Source: Tetrastigma voinierianum
Taxonomy: Eukaryota > Streptophyta > Magnoliopsida > Vitales > Vitaceae
Reading direction: 5' to 3'
Length of the DNA stretch: 64,000 bases
Assembly (NCBI GenBank): GCA_016808115.1
Contig: JAEQBH010002856.1
Span: 1 to 64,000, forward strand
Position 1 is the stretch's first letter. Each line of letters begins with the position of its first letter. Both the position numbers and the translations under genes were made by a program. Shown one piece after another: positions 10,519 to 22,782 of this stretch. The notes under the pieces are model-generated. The model worked only from the letters and a program-made list of their open reading frames with translations, did no database searches and was not told the DNA's origin.

Positions 10519-12095
10519 TGGCAAACAGAGAGAGGTGCATCAAAACACTCAGGCAAAAGCAACAGCAGAAAGGCCTTAAAGGTAAAGGGCTATAGAGGAT
10601 TTTTGGAGGTCAGTTATTAGAGATTAATATTTTCCTGTGAGACAAATTGCTATAGAGGCCAACAATTTTTAGTTAGAGCCAGATCACAATGGTGCAGCAG
10701 CATCAATATACTGACCATTCTACTGAAGACCCTAATGAGCACAGGGGAATATTTTTTAGGATGGAAAATATAGTAAAGTCGGAATGGGCTTTAGACCTCG
10801 AGGTGATCAACCATAACTCTTCCCTTTTCACCGTGAGATTTGGTAGCCACTTGGTTTGAATCAACGCTTATGGATCAATGAACAATTGGGAAAGGAGCTG
10901 GTGGAGGCCACATGCGCATTCTTCCCTCATACCTCACTAAAAGGAGAGGGAAATCATAGCTAAATGTTAGAGGGATGAGTCTCTATAATGGCAAAGATGA
11001 GCAAGAGATTACCGAAAATGTCCAATGCATGGAATAGATTTAACCACCCAAATGGACATCTTTTACGACCATATGAACTACACCTCCAAAGGTATAATTG
11101 ATGCAAATTAATATGAGAATTCAAAAGGAAGAAAAAGCAAGAAGTAAGACATGAATCAAGATTCAAAGAAAAAGCACGCAGCTCCATTCGAAGACTTGTG
11201 GAGTAGCAAATGCACTAAAAGGGAGGGGTGGGATATAACTAAACAAAATGATCATTTTAGAAGCCAAACTTGATGCATTGATGAACAAGCTGGGAAACTA
11301 AGAAATAAGAATGCATTCAAAGACAGCGAAGTAAGAATAGTGGAAGAAAGCAAGGTATATAGTGTTGATGCAGTGGATTGCCTATAAGGGTCCCTTTACT
11401 GTTGAGGAGGCTCGGTTTGTGGATGGCAATAGAAGCTACAACTTTAAGCCAAACCTCAACCTGCCAACTCATTACACACCAACACTAAGGAACCATGAGA
11501 ATTTCTCATATAGAGGTGGAGCATAGCAAGGTCCAAGACTCCGTAGAATTTTCAACAACAAAGATTCTTATAGGGTTCTAATAAGGATGCCAGCAAAGAA
11601 GGGAGTCGAGTATAAAACTGTGGCAAAGGAGATCCTAACTTTGGAAGATCAAATGCTACCATCTATAGGACATAATAAGAGGTTATCGAACATTCATGAA
11701 GTTGTAAATTTGTTGTTTCAGTAAACACAAAGTCTAACACTAATGCCTCTTTAAAAAATCTGGAGACACAAGTAGGGTAGTTGGCCCTAGCAATGCAGAA
11801 CCAATCTAAGGATGCTTTCCTAAGTGATACAAAGAAGAATCCTAAGGACTATATGGTGGTGACTCTAAGGAGTGGTAGATAGTTGGAAAGCGGAAAATAA
11901 GATAACTAGAAAAAGACTAAAAATACTAAGGAAGAAGAAAATGAAAAAGAAGACAAGTTGAATAGTTCATAATTGGCTGAAGAGATTGAGAAAGAAGAGG
12001 TGCAGACTAAGCAGTAGATGGAGAAAAGAAGACTAAAAAAGAAAGAAGAAATGCATGCCTACATGCTTGTTCTTTCCATTCGTAGAGCAAAATGG
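10519..12095 (+). pseudogene. Element B gag (Athila/Tat type), decayed
   Basis: The start MANRERCIKTLRQKQQQ matches the MANQRD start at 1149. Downstream, with frame changes, come a HSTEDPNEH-type segment near 10715, a DESLYN segment at 10976, DLTTQMDIFY at 11037-11065, SKGIIDA at about 11085, and the RNHENFSY linker at about 11490. A lysine/glutamate-rich tail runs to about 12090. Gag builds the virus-like particle that packages element RNA. Many stops (for example 11550-11750) make it non-coding today. It is followed directly by a protease region in the usual gypsy order. Confidence 0.82.
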
Positions 12096-12099
12096 AGGA

Positions 12100-12790
12100 G
12101 TAGTTCTTAGATTCGGATATGTTTAAGAAAATAAAGATTAATATACCTTTTGCCTGAGGCATTAGCTCGCATTCCTAACTATGCTAAGTTTATGAAGGAC
12201 ATTGTGAGTAAGAAGTGGATGTTTGCTGAAGATTGAGTGGTAAATTTGATAGCCACTCTGCGCAGCAAAGGATCTGCAGGAGCCTCCACCGAAGACGCAG
12301 ATCGCGGGCAATCCCACCATTCCTTGCAATTATCGGGAAGGTTGAATTCAAAGGCTTTGTGTGATCTGGGGGCAAGCATCAAACTTGATGCCACCGTTAG
12401 TAGTGAAGAGACTGAAGTTTAGGGAACTTACTCCCACAACATGACTCACAAAATGGAAAATGTGACTATGGCATTAACTAGAGGGAGTCCTTGAAGAAGC
12501 ATTCATCAAGGTGGGAAAATTCATTTTCCTGGACTTCAAGCAGGGATATGGAGGAAGATACACAAGTTCCACTACTGCATGGAAAACCTTTCCTGGCTAC
12601 AGGAGCTGCCTTGATAGATGTGAAGAAAGTATAACTCACTCTTACGATGGGGGAAGAAGCAGTACACTTCAACTTGAACAAAAGCCTAAAACAGTTTTAA
12701 TGTGAATGTATAGATTGTAAGACTGTAGAAATAATAGTTCCCATCAATTATGAACTGATTTTTGGATGTAATTTTCACTGAACTAAATGA
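12100..12790 (+). pseudogene. Element B aspartic protease region, decayed
   Basis: A segment at 12318-12400 reads IPCNYREG, ALCDLGASI and LMPPL across frames, the retropepsin active-site block of Athila-type elements (D-L-G-A-S in place of the usual DSG/DTG). Upstream, PNYAKFM-like and DIVSKKW-like blocks near 12172-12218 form the usual lead-in. Further on, GKFIFLDFKQGYGGRYTS (12511-12565) is the second half of the protease fold. The domain is split among frames and cannot be functional. It cleaves Gag-Pol in active relatives. Confidence 0.75.
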
Positions 12791-12839
12791 AACAGAGATG
12801 AATTTCCATATCTTAAGGATCTTTATGTGAATTTATAAC

Positions 12840-13235
12840 TTCTAGTTGTGATTTAAAGAGGCAATTGAGCCCGAATGAGAACGTATAGAGAAATCACAAA
12901 GAATGAAGAGAAAGCAAAATAATAGAAACAAGTTCAAAAGGGTTATCCTTGAAGGAATTACCCAAACACTTGAAGTATGCTTTCTTATAACCATAAAAAG
13001 AAAAACATGTGATTATATCAGCTGCATTGAATGAACTTAAAGAACAAAAACTGCTGGAGATTCTCAAGAAATAAAAGGAAGCAATTTCCTGGTCAATATA
13101 AGATTTGAAAGGAATTAGTCCTTCTATTTTCAAGGACAAAATTCTCTTGGGGGAAAATGAAAAAACCTCCATTGAACATCAAAGAAGAATGAATCTAGTA
13201 ATGAAAGAAGTTATCAGAAAATAAGTATGGAAATG
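12840..13235 (+). pseudogene. Element B protease-RT linker
   Basis: Contains KELPKHLKYAFL (about 12950-12985), a VIISAALNELKEQ segment at about 13013 and a KEAISWSI-DLKGISPSIF segment at about 13075-13128, the conserved lead-in to Athila/Tat reverse transcriptase. The equivalent place in element D is where element C inserted. Confidence 0.72.
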
Positions 13236-13845
13236 GCTAAATGCAGACTTTATATATGCAATCTTAGATAGCCCTTGGGTGAGCCTAGTTCATGTGGTTC
13301 CCAAGAAGGGTGGATTCACTATGATAAAAAATAAGAAGAATGAATTGATTCCTACAATAACTATGACATGATGGAGGGTATGCATTGACTACAAAAAATT
13401 GAACACTACAACCATAAAAGATCATTATCCTTTACCCTTTATTGATCAAATGTCGGATAGATAGCAAGACACCCTCACGAGGCTTTCTTGTGATATTATA
13501 GATAACCATTTCCTTAGCCCTCGAGGAATAGGAGAAACTACATTTACATGTCCTTATGGTACTTTTTCTTTTAGAAGGATGACATTTAAATTATGTAATG
13601 CTCCTACTACCTTTCAAAGGTGTATGATGTATATGTTCTTAGATTTGGTAGAAGAGGCTATGATGACTTCTCAGTATATGAATCCAGTTTTGAGAAATGT
13701 TTAGAAAATTTGGAAATAGTACTTCAGAGGTGCCAAAATAAGAACTTAGCTTTATGGGAAAAAGGCTATTTCTATGGCACAGAGGGTATTGTCTCTGGCA
13801 CAAGATTTCGCAGTCAAGTTAGCAGACCGCTAAGCGTCATTATAA
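13236..13845 (+). pseudogene. Element B reverse transcriptase, decayed
   Basis: Shows FIYAILDSPWVSLVHVVPKK (about 13249), WRVCIDYKKLN (13374), DHYPLPFIDQM (13420), a TTFTCPYGTFSFRRM block (13539) and LCNAPTTFQRCMMYMF (13594). The segment that should hold the catalytic YMDD/FMDD is scrambled near 13660-13690 and I cannot find an intact motif. The palm and finger order fits Ty3/gypsy RT of Athila type. The enzyme would make cDNA inside particles. Multiple stops; inactive. Confidence 0.85.
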
Positions 13846-14470
13846 AACTCTTTTGCCACCTACAACATTTAAAGGGATAAGAACTTTCCTAGGATATGCT
13901 GGATTTTATAGGAGATTTATAAGGGACTTCTCAAAGATCTCTAGACCATTATGCATATTGTTGGAAAAAGATGCAAAATTTGATTTTGATGAATCATGTA
14001 GATCTGTATTTGAAGAAATTAAGTTCATACTGGTTACAGCTCCCATCATGGAAACACCTGACTGGAACAAAAAGTTTGAAACATGTGTGATGCTAGTGGC
14101 TATGCAATGGGAGCAGTATTAGGGCAAATAACTGAAAAGATATTCGGGGCCATATACTATGCCAACAAAACCTTCAATGAGACACAAGAGAATTACTTTA
14201 CCACTTAAAAGGAGATGCTGGAAATGGTGTTTGCTTATGAAAATCAACCCTTACATATTGGGGTCCCATGTTATAATACACACTGATCATGCAACAATTA
14301 AATATCTTATGGTACAGCATGCAAAATCAAGACTGACCATGAGTATCACTATCGCAAGAGTTTTGATCAGAAATCAAAGATAAAAAGGGAAGTGACAATG
14401 TGATAGTTGATCACTTGTCTAGATTAGAAAAGCCTACTGATGATGAAAAGGGAAATCAAACAGCATAATT
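13846..14470 (+). pseudogene. Element B RNase H region, decayed
   Basis: The connection domain reads FLGYAGFYRRFIRDFSKISR (13889-13948) and PLCILLEKDAKFDFDESC, then a TAPIMETPDWNKKFE segment. The RNase H part has a degraded CDASGYAMG equivalent near 14084-14110, an AIYYANKTFNE block (about 14150) and HVIIHTDHATIKYLM (14268-14313). Stops and frameshifts break it. It directly follows RT and precedes integrase, the gypsy domain order. Confidence 0.78.
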
Positions 14471-15780
14471 TTTTTCATGATGAGCAAATTTTTTTCGCTA
14501 TCGTACCCAAGTAAATATGGTATGTCAGATATTAGAATTACTTAGCTTATGGAATTATGCCACCCGAGCTTAGGGTCACAAACAGTAAAAGAAAGTGAGA
14601 AATGATATTTTACTTATGGGATGACCCAATTACTTTTTTCGTAAGAGAAGCATATATGATTATCATGAGACGGTACAAGAAATAGAACAAGGAAAATTCA
14701 TGAACGGATGCACTCACCAGATAGACACTTCTAGGAGATAGAACAAACTCCATAAAATTCCTCACCAGTTTATTTGCCTACCTATTCAGAGATTATTTTG
14801 AATAAGACAGGATAAATGTCAAAGAATGGGGCAATATAAGAAAAGAAATGAGATGTCCTTGTAAGGAATCCGTAAAAGTGATATTTTTTATGTATGGGGG
14901 ATAGGACTTGGGGTGGACCTTTCCCAGCCTCATTTGGAAATTTATACATTCTCCTAGTCAGGATTATGAATCCAATCAGAACCACAACTTGTCCTCAAAT
15001 GATGCAGGGGTTCATTCAAATAACATTTTCGAGGAGATTCGAGCAACTAAATAACTGTTGATTTAAGAAGCCATTTTGCAAACAAAGTGTTTTCAAAACT
15101 CATGAGAAGATATGGAATCAAACATGTAATGTGGTTGGCTTATCACCCTCAATCAAATGGGCAAGCTAAGATTTCCAATAGAGAAATAAAGAATATTCTA
15201 GAGAAAACAGTGAACTCAAGCAGAAAAGACTGATCTCTAAAGCTAGATGATGCATTGGGGGCTTATAGACTGGCCTACAAAGCTTCTATTGGAATGTCAC
15301 CATACAGAATTGTATTTGGGAAGCCTTGTCATCTCCCTCTTGAACTTGAATATAAAGCTATGTGGGCTATCAAGAAACTGAATTGTGATTTTCAAGCTTC
15401 CAAATAAAAGAGATTACTCCAAATGATCGAATCCCAAGAGTCGAGAACGGCTTAAGGAGTAATGCAAGAATCTACAAGGATAAGATAAAGAAGAGGCATG
15501 ATCAGAAACTTCTGAGGAAAGAGTTCAAAGTAGGAGAGCTAGTTTATCACCAAAGCCTGCTAATTATAGGAAACTTAAGATAAGATGGAGGTTCATTTAG
15601 TAGTCAGTAAGCACACCTTCAAGCAGAACATTGAAAATAATTGTGGAAATGAGTTTAAGGTGAATGGTTATAGATTAAAACATTATCTTGGAGGGAAATA
15701 TAAATGAAGATCAACTCTAGATTCGTAAGAGATGGAAGAATTTTTTGGCTGGAAGGAAAGCATTTTGTAGCAAAATGCAC
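14471..15780 (+). pseudogene. Element B integrase, decayed
   Basis: Fragments include a GGPFPASFGNLYILLV segment near 14910-14955 (core start, where DFMGPFP would be expected), a YHPQSNGQAK-like block near 15141-15170, and the C-terminal block PYRIVFGKPCHLPLELEYKA (15301-15360) continuing MWAIKKLNCDF. A YKDKIKKRHDQK segment at about 15475 and a basic region follow. Integrase joins cDNA to the host chromosome. The HHCC N-terminus and the full DDE triad are not recoverable. The same C-terminal block occurs in D (49288) and E (56288, minus). Confidence 0.8.
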
Positions 15781-16345
15781 TGTCTAGATAAGGACATAAA
15801 ACATGAAAGAACTACTGTGTGGCAACCCAAGAAATTTTTTGAATTGTTTGATAGTTTGATTTTGTTTAATTCAGTGTGTTTTAATTAGTTTGGATAATTT
15901 AGTAGAATAGCTTTTGAGTTATAATTTTGAATTTATAATTAGTTAAGTTCTTTTGTTGACTTTTCAATACAATGAAGCCGAAATTAGAGATGGATTTTAT
16001 TCAGAAGCATTTTGTCTCAAACTCATTATGTAGAAAGTGCTACAAGGGGGAGTTTTTTTTTTTCCCTAACTTGTTATTTAAGGATAATGCATAATTGAAG
16101 TTTGAGGGACTGTATTTTTATGGAGCATAAAATGAAAAGTAGCTTCATTGTGCCCATTCCTTTGGCTTTGATTATCATAACGATTTAATGGAAGTCAATG
16201 AATAAATGAGATGTATTGTCTATACTAGAATTGAGGGTCTTTGCTGTTCGACATGTCTTCACAAGTATGATTTGAGTGGTATGGATGAATTGAATACTCG
16301 ATTTGTGTGTTAATTGGTTGGAAAATGTTAAAATTACATTTTAAG
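15781..16345 (+). other. AT-rich untranslated stretch after element B integrase
   Basis: No ORF of note. Contains a T11 run at 16055-16065 and a TTGAAGTTTGAGGGA block near 16096 that resembles the polypurine-tract context of Athila elements. Nothing else recognised. Confidence 0.4.
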
Positions 16346-16349
16346 GACA

Positions 16350-16531
16350 ATGCACTATATTGTCGCGGCATTATTTTTAAGTATGTCGGAGATTATTTCT
16401 CTTTATCGCAACAAGGATTTCATTTTGCATTGAAGAAAATTATGTCGACACAATACTTGTGTCAAGTGAAATTAATTTTCTACTAGGTATAATTATGTCA
16501 CAACATAATACCCTATGTCACGACATAGGTT

Positions 16532-16533
<2 letters not shown>
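16350..16533. repeat. Small X-type palindrome cluster
   Basis: Units such as TTGTCGCGGCAT (16360), ATCGCAACA (16407), TATGTCACAACATAA (16495) and TATGTCACGACATAG (16514). It looks like a short piece of X LTR U3 lying inside element B, followed by an AT microsatellite. Confidence 0.5.

Positions 16534-16574
<41 letters not shown>
16534..16574. repeat. (AT)n microsatellite
   Basis: About 20 uninterrupted AT units directly after a palindrome cluster. Confidence 0.95.
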
Positions 16575-16578
<4 letters not shown>

Positions 16579-16599
16579 AATAAACCTCGGGCTAGTGTT

Positions 16600-17800
16600 T
16601 ATCGCAACAATTAGAAGACACATAACAAATCAGTAGGTCTAAGGGGGGCAGAGAAACTTGAAACTTGAAAGGCCCCTTCCTCGAAACCATCAAACCATTC
16701 ACCCACCTTCTCCAAATCATCTCCGATAGTAATCAGAGTCAGGTAGAGTCGATGAAAAACGTAGCCTATACGAAAGGCATACACATCGAAGCTCAGGTAA
16801 TATAGTGGCTTGTCAAGTGTCATTCCCATAAGGAGAAGTGTGCTGAATATTGGAATCGAATTTCAGAGTATTATCTCGATCTCAAACTTGGAGTGAATTC
16901 ATCGCTAGTATAACGATAATTTGATCCTAAATGAGTTGTTAATTCAATCACTTAGACCATGGTTCATTTCTCCCCCCCACACATTCAATGGATTATAATT
17001 TATGTGAAATTTGTTATTCAGTATATTGACAGATTCACACTGGCAGGTCGATCGTGCCTACGAGATATCCTCTCTCGAGGTATATTTTCCTATCACTAGT
17101 CGGGTTTATCGCATCTCTACATCAACCCTCAACTCCGAGACGCTTAAATGATTAAACCTCACTCTACACTCGTAATCGAGGGATCTCTCATCTATCCAAT
17201 CACTCAAGTGTCACCACCCGAAATCCTTGGAACCTTATCTCGATCTTAGATTCCTTCAGCAATTGTCACACAAATACCAACATGTAATTAACGTAAAATA
17301 CAGTGTCGATAGCTTCAGATCCATAGATATAATGAATAAAACTAAATCTAAAATTAATCCACAATGAATGTAACAAGAGTACAACAAAAACCCTATAAAT
17401 AAAACTAGAAACATTATCTCTGGCCATTATAACTACTGGGTTTTAATCAATAGAAGTTCGAGTAAGAAAATACAAATGATGGCACGATCATGCCCCGCCC
17501 CGCATAGTCGTCTCTGGTCTCAGCCTCTTCCCTCCCTTTTGTCCTTCTTTGCTATATCTAATCCTGCACTGAGTCCCGACAACGCCGAGACTGGGAACAT
17601 CAAGTGATATGCTATCATGAAGGGTTGCCACGTTGTACGACCTCAACTTCATGACGTTGGGGCTGGGTCATCTAATATCCCTTTCATATATCTACACCAT
17701 CCTCTAAATGTCTTCTTCCTCAAATGCACAAGAAGCCTAGGCATCGAGAAAATATACGCCACACTATTAATAGATAAAGAGAGTTGAAAGCGTGATAAAA
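16600..17800 (-). repeat. LTR-like sequence of an unassigned family ('Y')
   Basis: Not X, A or Tekay. A TGTCATTCCCATAAGGAG block near 16817 resembles the region just inside the 3' end of many gypsy LTRs in minus orientation, and is followed by ordered blocks around 17040-17230. No partner copy or protein domain in the window. It interrupts element B between integrase and ORF3. Both ends are approximate and I see no TSD. Confidence 0.35.
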
Positions 17801-17899
17801 ATGACGGTATATGATGAGGCTTTTACACCCACTACTTTATCTCATTAGAAAGTTCTAAATCCCATGGCCAGCCTCTCCAACCACAAATGTAAATCCATT

Positions 17900-18670
17900 A
17901 ACTGGTTCCAACCCAACGAGATACTAGAATAGTTTCAAGAAACAAGGAACAAGAAGAGGGGGGTTGAGGAAGCTTAAATAGAGCAAAGGAAAGAAAAGGT
18001 AAGTGATTTTGTTTTGGAGCGTGCATATTTCTCTTTGAGGGATAAGTTGCAGAACAAATATTTCATTAGAGAAAGGGGGTTTAGTAAGTTAATTTCACTT
18101 TCAGAGAAACGAAAACGAGAAGCCGTAATGGTATTTATTTTGTGGTGAGCAAAGTTCTAGTTAAGGAATTTTAATTTAACATGGTAGGACTGGAGAAAAG
18201 ACTTGCCTGTCAGATAGTGGACATTCTTTCAAAGGAGAAGATAGATGAAACTTTCAATCTAAAAGAGAGAAAAAATGGTTCGAAGTGTAAGAGATTGGTG
18301 AAAAAGCTAGATTACAAAAAGATAGTAGATTTGTTGATAAACATAAATAGGAAATGGAGTTCTACAAGGAAGAATCCCCAAGAGTCTATTGTTGGGAGGC
18401 TCTGGACTCAAGAGGCTAAGGTTTGGTTCTACCTTATTTGCCTCAATATTTTACCATCTAAAACACCTCAAGATATCTCGTGAGAGGGAGAGCTTATACT
18501 TTGCATGCTATATCGATGATACAAATTTAGTGGGTATAATAGAGAACCTCTACTTTGAGCCACTTTGTAGTCGCTACAGAGGATTAGTACGCCCATCCAA
18601 ACAACAATCATCAGCAAGTACTCAAAGTAGCTACAAATACGCCCTGCAAAGCCTCCTTGACACTGATTAG
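17900..18670 (+). pseudogene. Element B ORF3: putative plant transposon protein domain, 5' part
   Basis: The frame from 18181 gives 100 residues ending EAKVWFYLICLNILPSKTP, and the overlapping frame continues SRERESLYFACYIDDTNLVG. This resembles a domain common in predicted plant proteins and in Athila-type elements, described as a putative plant transposon protein domain (W-x-F/Y-C, L-P-S, R-x-x-L/a, G-x-x-I/V pattern); the assignment is from memory. Upstream, 18030-18090 encodes an LQNKYFIRER-like segment that usually begins this protein. Function is unknown; position after pol corresponds to the env-like slot of Athila. It is broken by frameshifts and by an A LTR at 18794. Confidence 0.55.
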
Positions 18671-18793
18671 AATAAACTAAGGGCCAAAAGAATATAAAAA
18701 GAGATAGAAGTAGAAACTAAAGAAGAAGAATATATGATAAAGGAAACGAAAGAAGCACACAAAAAAGCCTAGCCCAAGCAAAAGAAGAGAGGC
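18671..18793 (+). other. Purine-rich linker of ORF3
   Basis: A/G-rich stretch coding in pieces for lysine/glutamate-rich sequence, between ORF3 and the inserted A LTR. No domain recognised. Confidence 0.4.
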
Positions 18794-20109
18794 TGGATTA
18801 GGTGCCCCAATATTATTTTAAGTCTCATGAGTAGTAGGTTTTAAGTAATTTTTGTGTAATTAATCGACTTTAATAACTCAATTTGATACATTGAGGTCCC
18901 GCTTTGCTATCGATCACGTTTGTAGCTCTATTATTGTAGTTTTGGTAGACAACACCTCATTATCTTCTAATCTGATTGAAGACGATGAACCCGAGTCAAA
19001 TTCGAAGATGAATGATCGAACCAGAGGACATTTGGAGCAAAAATGCTGAAGAGAAGGAGAGCTCTGGGTGGAATCTTGTGGTTGCGAGCACTGAGAACTC
19101 CGCAAATTTCGTAACATCGCACTCCGCACCCCGTCGTGACTGCCACCCGCTGTGGTTTTATACAAGCTCGCTCTGATGTAATTTCCTTCTCTTTTGTTCA
19201 TTTGCACATTTTTGTAATTTCCTTATACCGAGCACCTAGTAAGCTCAATCTTGTTTGTAACCAACTAACTTTAGTCCATCAAATCAATCAATAAATTTGG
19301 GTACAAGCTCTCCTCTCCTACTGGGTTTGTGATTTTCTCCATTTCCTTCACTTTCTTTGCATTTTCTCTCTAGCCAAACACCCTTGATGATGATGTAATC
19401 AAGGATGCTTCGACTAAACCCTCATCCTGGGGCCGGCCACTCGGGTGGGTTTTGAGGCAAGCCGCATGTTCCCTTTGCAAGTTTTCATGTTTGTATTTAA
19501 GGGTATTCGTGTTCCCCGCTTCTCACCTTAAAGTTAAATCTCTTAGGCATGCTCTCCTAACGTGTATTTGAAAGCTTTTTGGGTTCCCAAAGGGAGGCTT
19601 ATCATTAGATCCACTCGATGCCCATTAGTTGTCTCCTATTAGTTCACCGAATGGTAGGTTTAGGGAGGTGCTGCTCATCGGTCGTAAGATTTATGCCTCG
19701 CAAATGCCATTTCTGAGGAAACCTTAGGGGTTTAGGTTTGTGTTTTCAAATGAAGATCTGGTCTAGAAATGACTATATGCCAGTGCTCCCTAACGCGAGG
19801 AAAGTCCCAAGGACATGTCTGTTAACTTATAACCCGCTTCCACGGTCTTGGACTTCAAGGAATTCCTTCTCTTAACTTTTACTCAAGTTATTTCAAGTTT
19901 TCAACCATTCACCCACACTATTTTCACAAACCTAAAAGATCGACCGAGAAAACACCATTTTCACGACCGTAACTCTCTTCACGAAGAAAACCCATCCTCG
20001 TGTTCTAATCTCAGTAGCCACCATACTGTTAGCTTGCTTTCACACGTAGTAGGAATCCTAGATATAAATTTTGCTGATTCGAACACCTACTTCTGGCTCA
20101 AACTAATCA
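18794..20109 (+). repeat. A-family LTR inserted in element B ORF3
   Basis: Starts TGGATTAGGTGCCCCAATA, a one-base variant of the A start, and ends near AAACTAATCA. It contains the LTR landmarks TTGAGGTCC (18890), GGATGATGTAATC-like block (19390), TGATTCGAACACC (20074) and the AGATCCACTCG block (19608). ORF3-type sequence lies on both sides, so this is an insertion into element B. The five-base flanks (GAGGC, CGTGG) do not match. No GCGAAA palindrome array is present in this copy. Confidence 0.72.
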
Positions 20110-20590
20110 CGTGGGGAACTTGAGCCCATTTGGAATATATCTCCCAGATAGAGAAATCCATCAAGAGCTCAACCCGAGAGCTCAGGCAATGAAAGCAACA
20201 AATGCGTAATCACTTTGAGATATCGAGAGTCATGAGGCAAGAGATGCGTGAGAGGGACAAAACAACTGGAAGCCCAACCAAATGAGAGATGAGCACATGG
20301 ATGAAGAGATGAGAATGAGATTAGAATTTGAGAATGCACTTAAACAGTAGAGATGGAAAAGTGGAGGGATAAGATAGATGATAACAGAAAATAATCGGTT
20401 TAAGAACTGCGGCAAGGGAAGGCACATTTCAACTAGCTAAAGAGAGATAAGGAGCTATCGAAGATAATGAAAGAGAGAGATGGTGCAATGGAGCAGAATA
20501 TGTTGCAAAAGGAAAATGCCTTTAGATACTTATAAGGAAATATCGAAGGAAATAAAGTCTCATAGAAAAAATTGATATGGTGATAGAAGC
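20110..20590 (+). pseudogene. Element B ORF3, 3' part
   Basis: Resumes after the A LTR with an ELRQ-x-KQQMRN segment and a Q/E/R-rich, coiled-coil-like stretch (for example around 20230-20330 and 20440-20480). In related Athila ORF3 proteins a charged helical tail follows the conserved domain. No intact frame. Confidence 0.4.
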
Positions 20591-22770
20591 AACCCTCAAC
20601 TATTGTGGAATTTTTTGGATGTAGAGTTTAGCCATAGTCAATAATAATTTGATAAAGATGACTTTGCCCTGTAGATTTTAAGGGAGTCTTAAACTCCAAT
20701 AGGCACAGACAAGTAATCCATATTATTACAAATGGCTCAATGAGTGGTTCACTCTTCAACAAATAGAAGGGTACAAGGCTAGATCTATCACCGCCAAATC
20801 CCCTAATTCTTTCCTTTTCACCTATCATAAGTTTTGAACCAAGAATATGAACTCCTTCCCATGTTGGCTGATAGGAAAAAGAAATTACCTCCCTTGTTGT
20901 CTCCTCCTTCTTCTATCATTGGAACTAAATCCTTTGTAAAGGAAAACATAAATAAAAAGGACATTAGTTGCAAAAATCTGTGTCCATTTTTCTCTTGCAT
21001 TTTTCTTTTGTTTATTTATTTTATTTTTCGATCTTAAATAAACAAAGAACATTATTCTTAGTTTGTGTAGCTACATTGAATGAGAAACTCAAGCTCACTT
21101 ATTTGTTAAATATGGAGCGTGAATTGTTTGCGGAAATTGAATGATGATTAAATTGAGCTTTGTGCTATATGTGTTAGATTTTTTTGAATTGAATGGGCTT
21201 TTACTTATATAAGATTTGAGCTGTGAAACAACATAGCACATGTCCAAAAACTACAAACAAGAAAGTATAAATCAAATAGGTAAAGCATGAGATGAATTGA
21301 AAGTATAGTTGTAAAGTTACTTCATTGAATGTTGAACTTCAAGAATTAGGAAGATTTAAACAAACGTTGGAACAAATAAACTTATAACTTTGTTTTGTAA
21401 ATAGTTTAGGTATTGTGAATCCTGAAAAACAATGCACATGGTTAAAAGTACCTTTGATACAAATTGTGCTCAGGTTAGGGACATCTCCTGAGATCCATCA
21501 CAGTTTAATCTCCCCAATGTCCTAGAACTTGTTAGATTATTAGTTAAGTCAAAATCCTAGGCAACACCACTAGCAGTAAATGATATAGGCCATTATTTGA
21601 AGTTTGAACCTTTCAAAGCCTACCCCTGTAATATGCATATGCATATACCTTAGTTCCTTATTTGAGCCAAGAGCTAATTTCATCATAAACCAGCAAATGA
21701 AAAGCCTAAATCCTTCCTTAAATCTAATCCTCTGATAAAAAAGTCCTTGTTGCCGGGATTGCATGACAAGTACATTGATAATAGAAGAGAGACGAGTTAG
21801 GGGAATATTATTTTTAAATGTAAAGAGAATAAGCATAAGTTGAGAAAGAAAACAATTTGAATGAGAAGGAAAGAATGAAGGAAAGAAACATGAAAATATA
21901 AAGTATCAAGGTGGAAGTAGTTTTGTCTTATAGCCTTCCTCCCTTGAGCAATTAAGTTCTTAGGGGTGTTTCAACACCTAGTACCCTAATGCCAAGCGGT
22001 ATGGGTTACTTCTTAAAGTTATCTAAGGGTGTGAGAGCTTGAAAAGACAAAACATTACCTTGCTCAGCAAGCAGCCAGTAAATGAAAAATGAAAAAAGCT
22101 TCTAACCATGAGACTTGATTTACAGTATGAGGAACAGTCAAAGAAAAACACCACAATATAGAAATATGCGAATGATGCCGCAAAAACAAGTTTTAGGGTT
22201 ATTTGAAAGTTGGCAACAGATGAAAGTAGAGATAAAGATGAAGAAATGTTTTAGAAGTTGTAAATTAGATTTGGGTAAATTTAGGGCTACACAAATTGTC
22301 CGTTATCTACCCAATTACCTAAGCCACAAATTACAAGCCTAAAAGACCTAATTGATCTTGAAGGTGGTATATGCCTACATTAGTGGAGATTAATATGAAA
22401 AACAAGCATATGGGACTTAGAAGAATCAAGGAGAAGTTTATTATCTTAGTAGTGTCTCAGAAGATTACCTAATCTACTAAGATGAAAAGAGGCAGTCTCG
22501 CTCAATCACAAATCGGGGTTAAATAATAGGAGTTGTTTACATTATAGGAATTATTTGTTTGTTCATTAGACTTACTTGAAAATCTTACTTATTCTATGTT
22601 GGAAACTTTTTCCAAAAATGATTTCTGCAGCACTGAGCAAATTAATGGATGAAGAAGAAAAAACATATCTAGTGTAGAACAAAAAAAACGATCTTAAAAA
22701 ATAAAAATTTGTGAGATTGTTTGAGGACAAACAAAGTTATTTTCTTTGCTTTGGGGACAAACACAACTTT
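20591..22770 (+). other. Element B 3' untranslated region
   Basis: About 2.2 kb of AT-rich sequence without a convincing ORF between ORF3 and the polypurine tract. Small ORFs on both strands look random. No second-copy counterpart recognised in this window. Confidence 0.5.
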
Positions 22771-22782
22771 AGGATTTGGGGG
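22771..22782 (+). other. Polypurine tract of element B
   Basis: AGGATTTGGGGG just before an X LTR start, preceded by repeated GGACAAAC motifs (22728 and 22754) as in Athila elements (GGACAA...TTGGGGGA context). It would prime plus-strand DNA synthesis. Confidence 0.65.
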
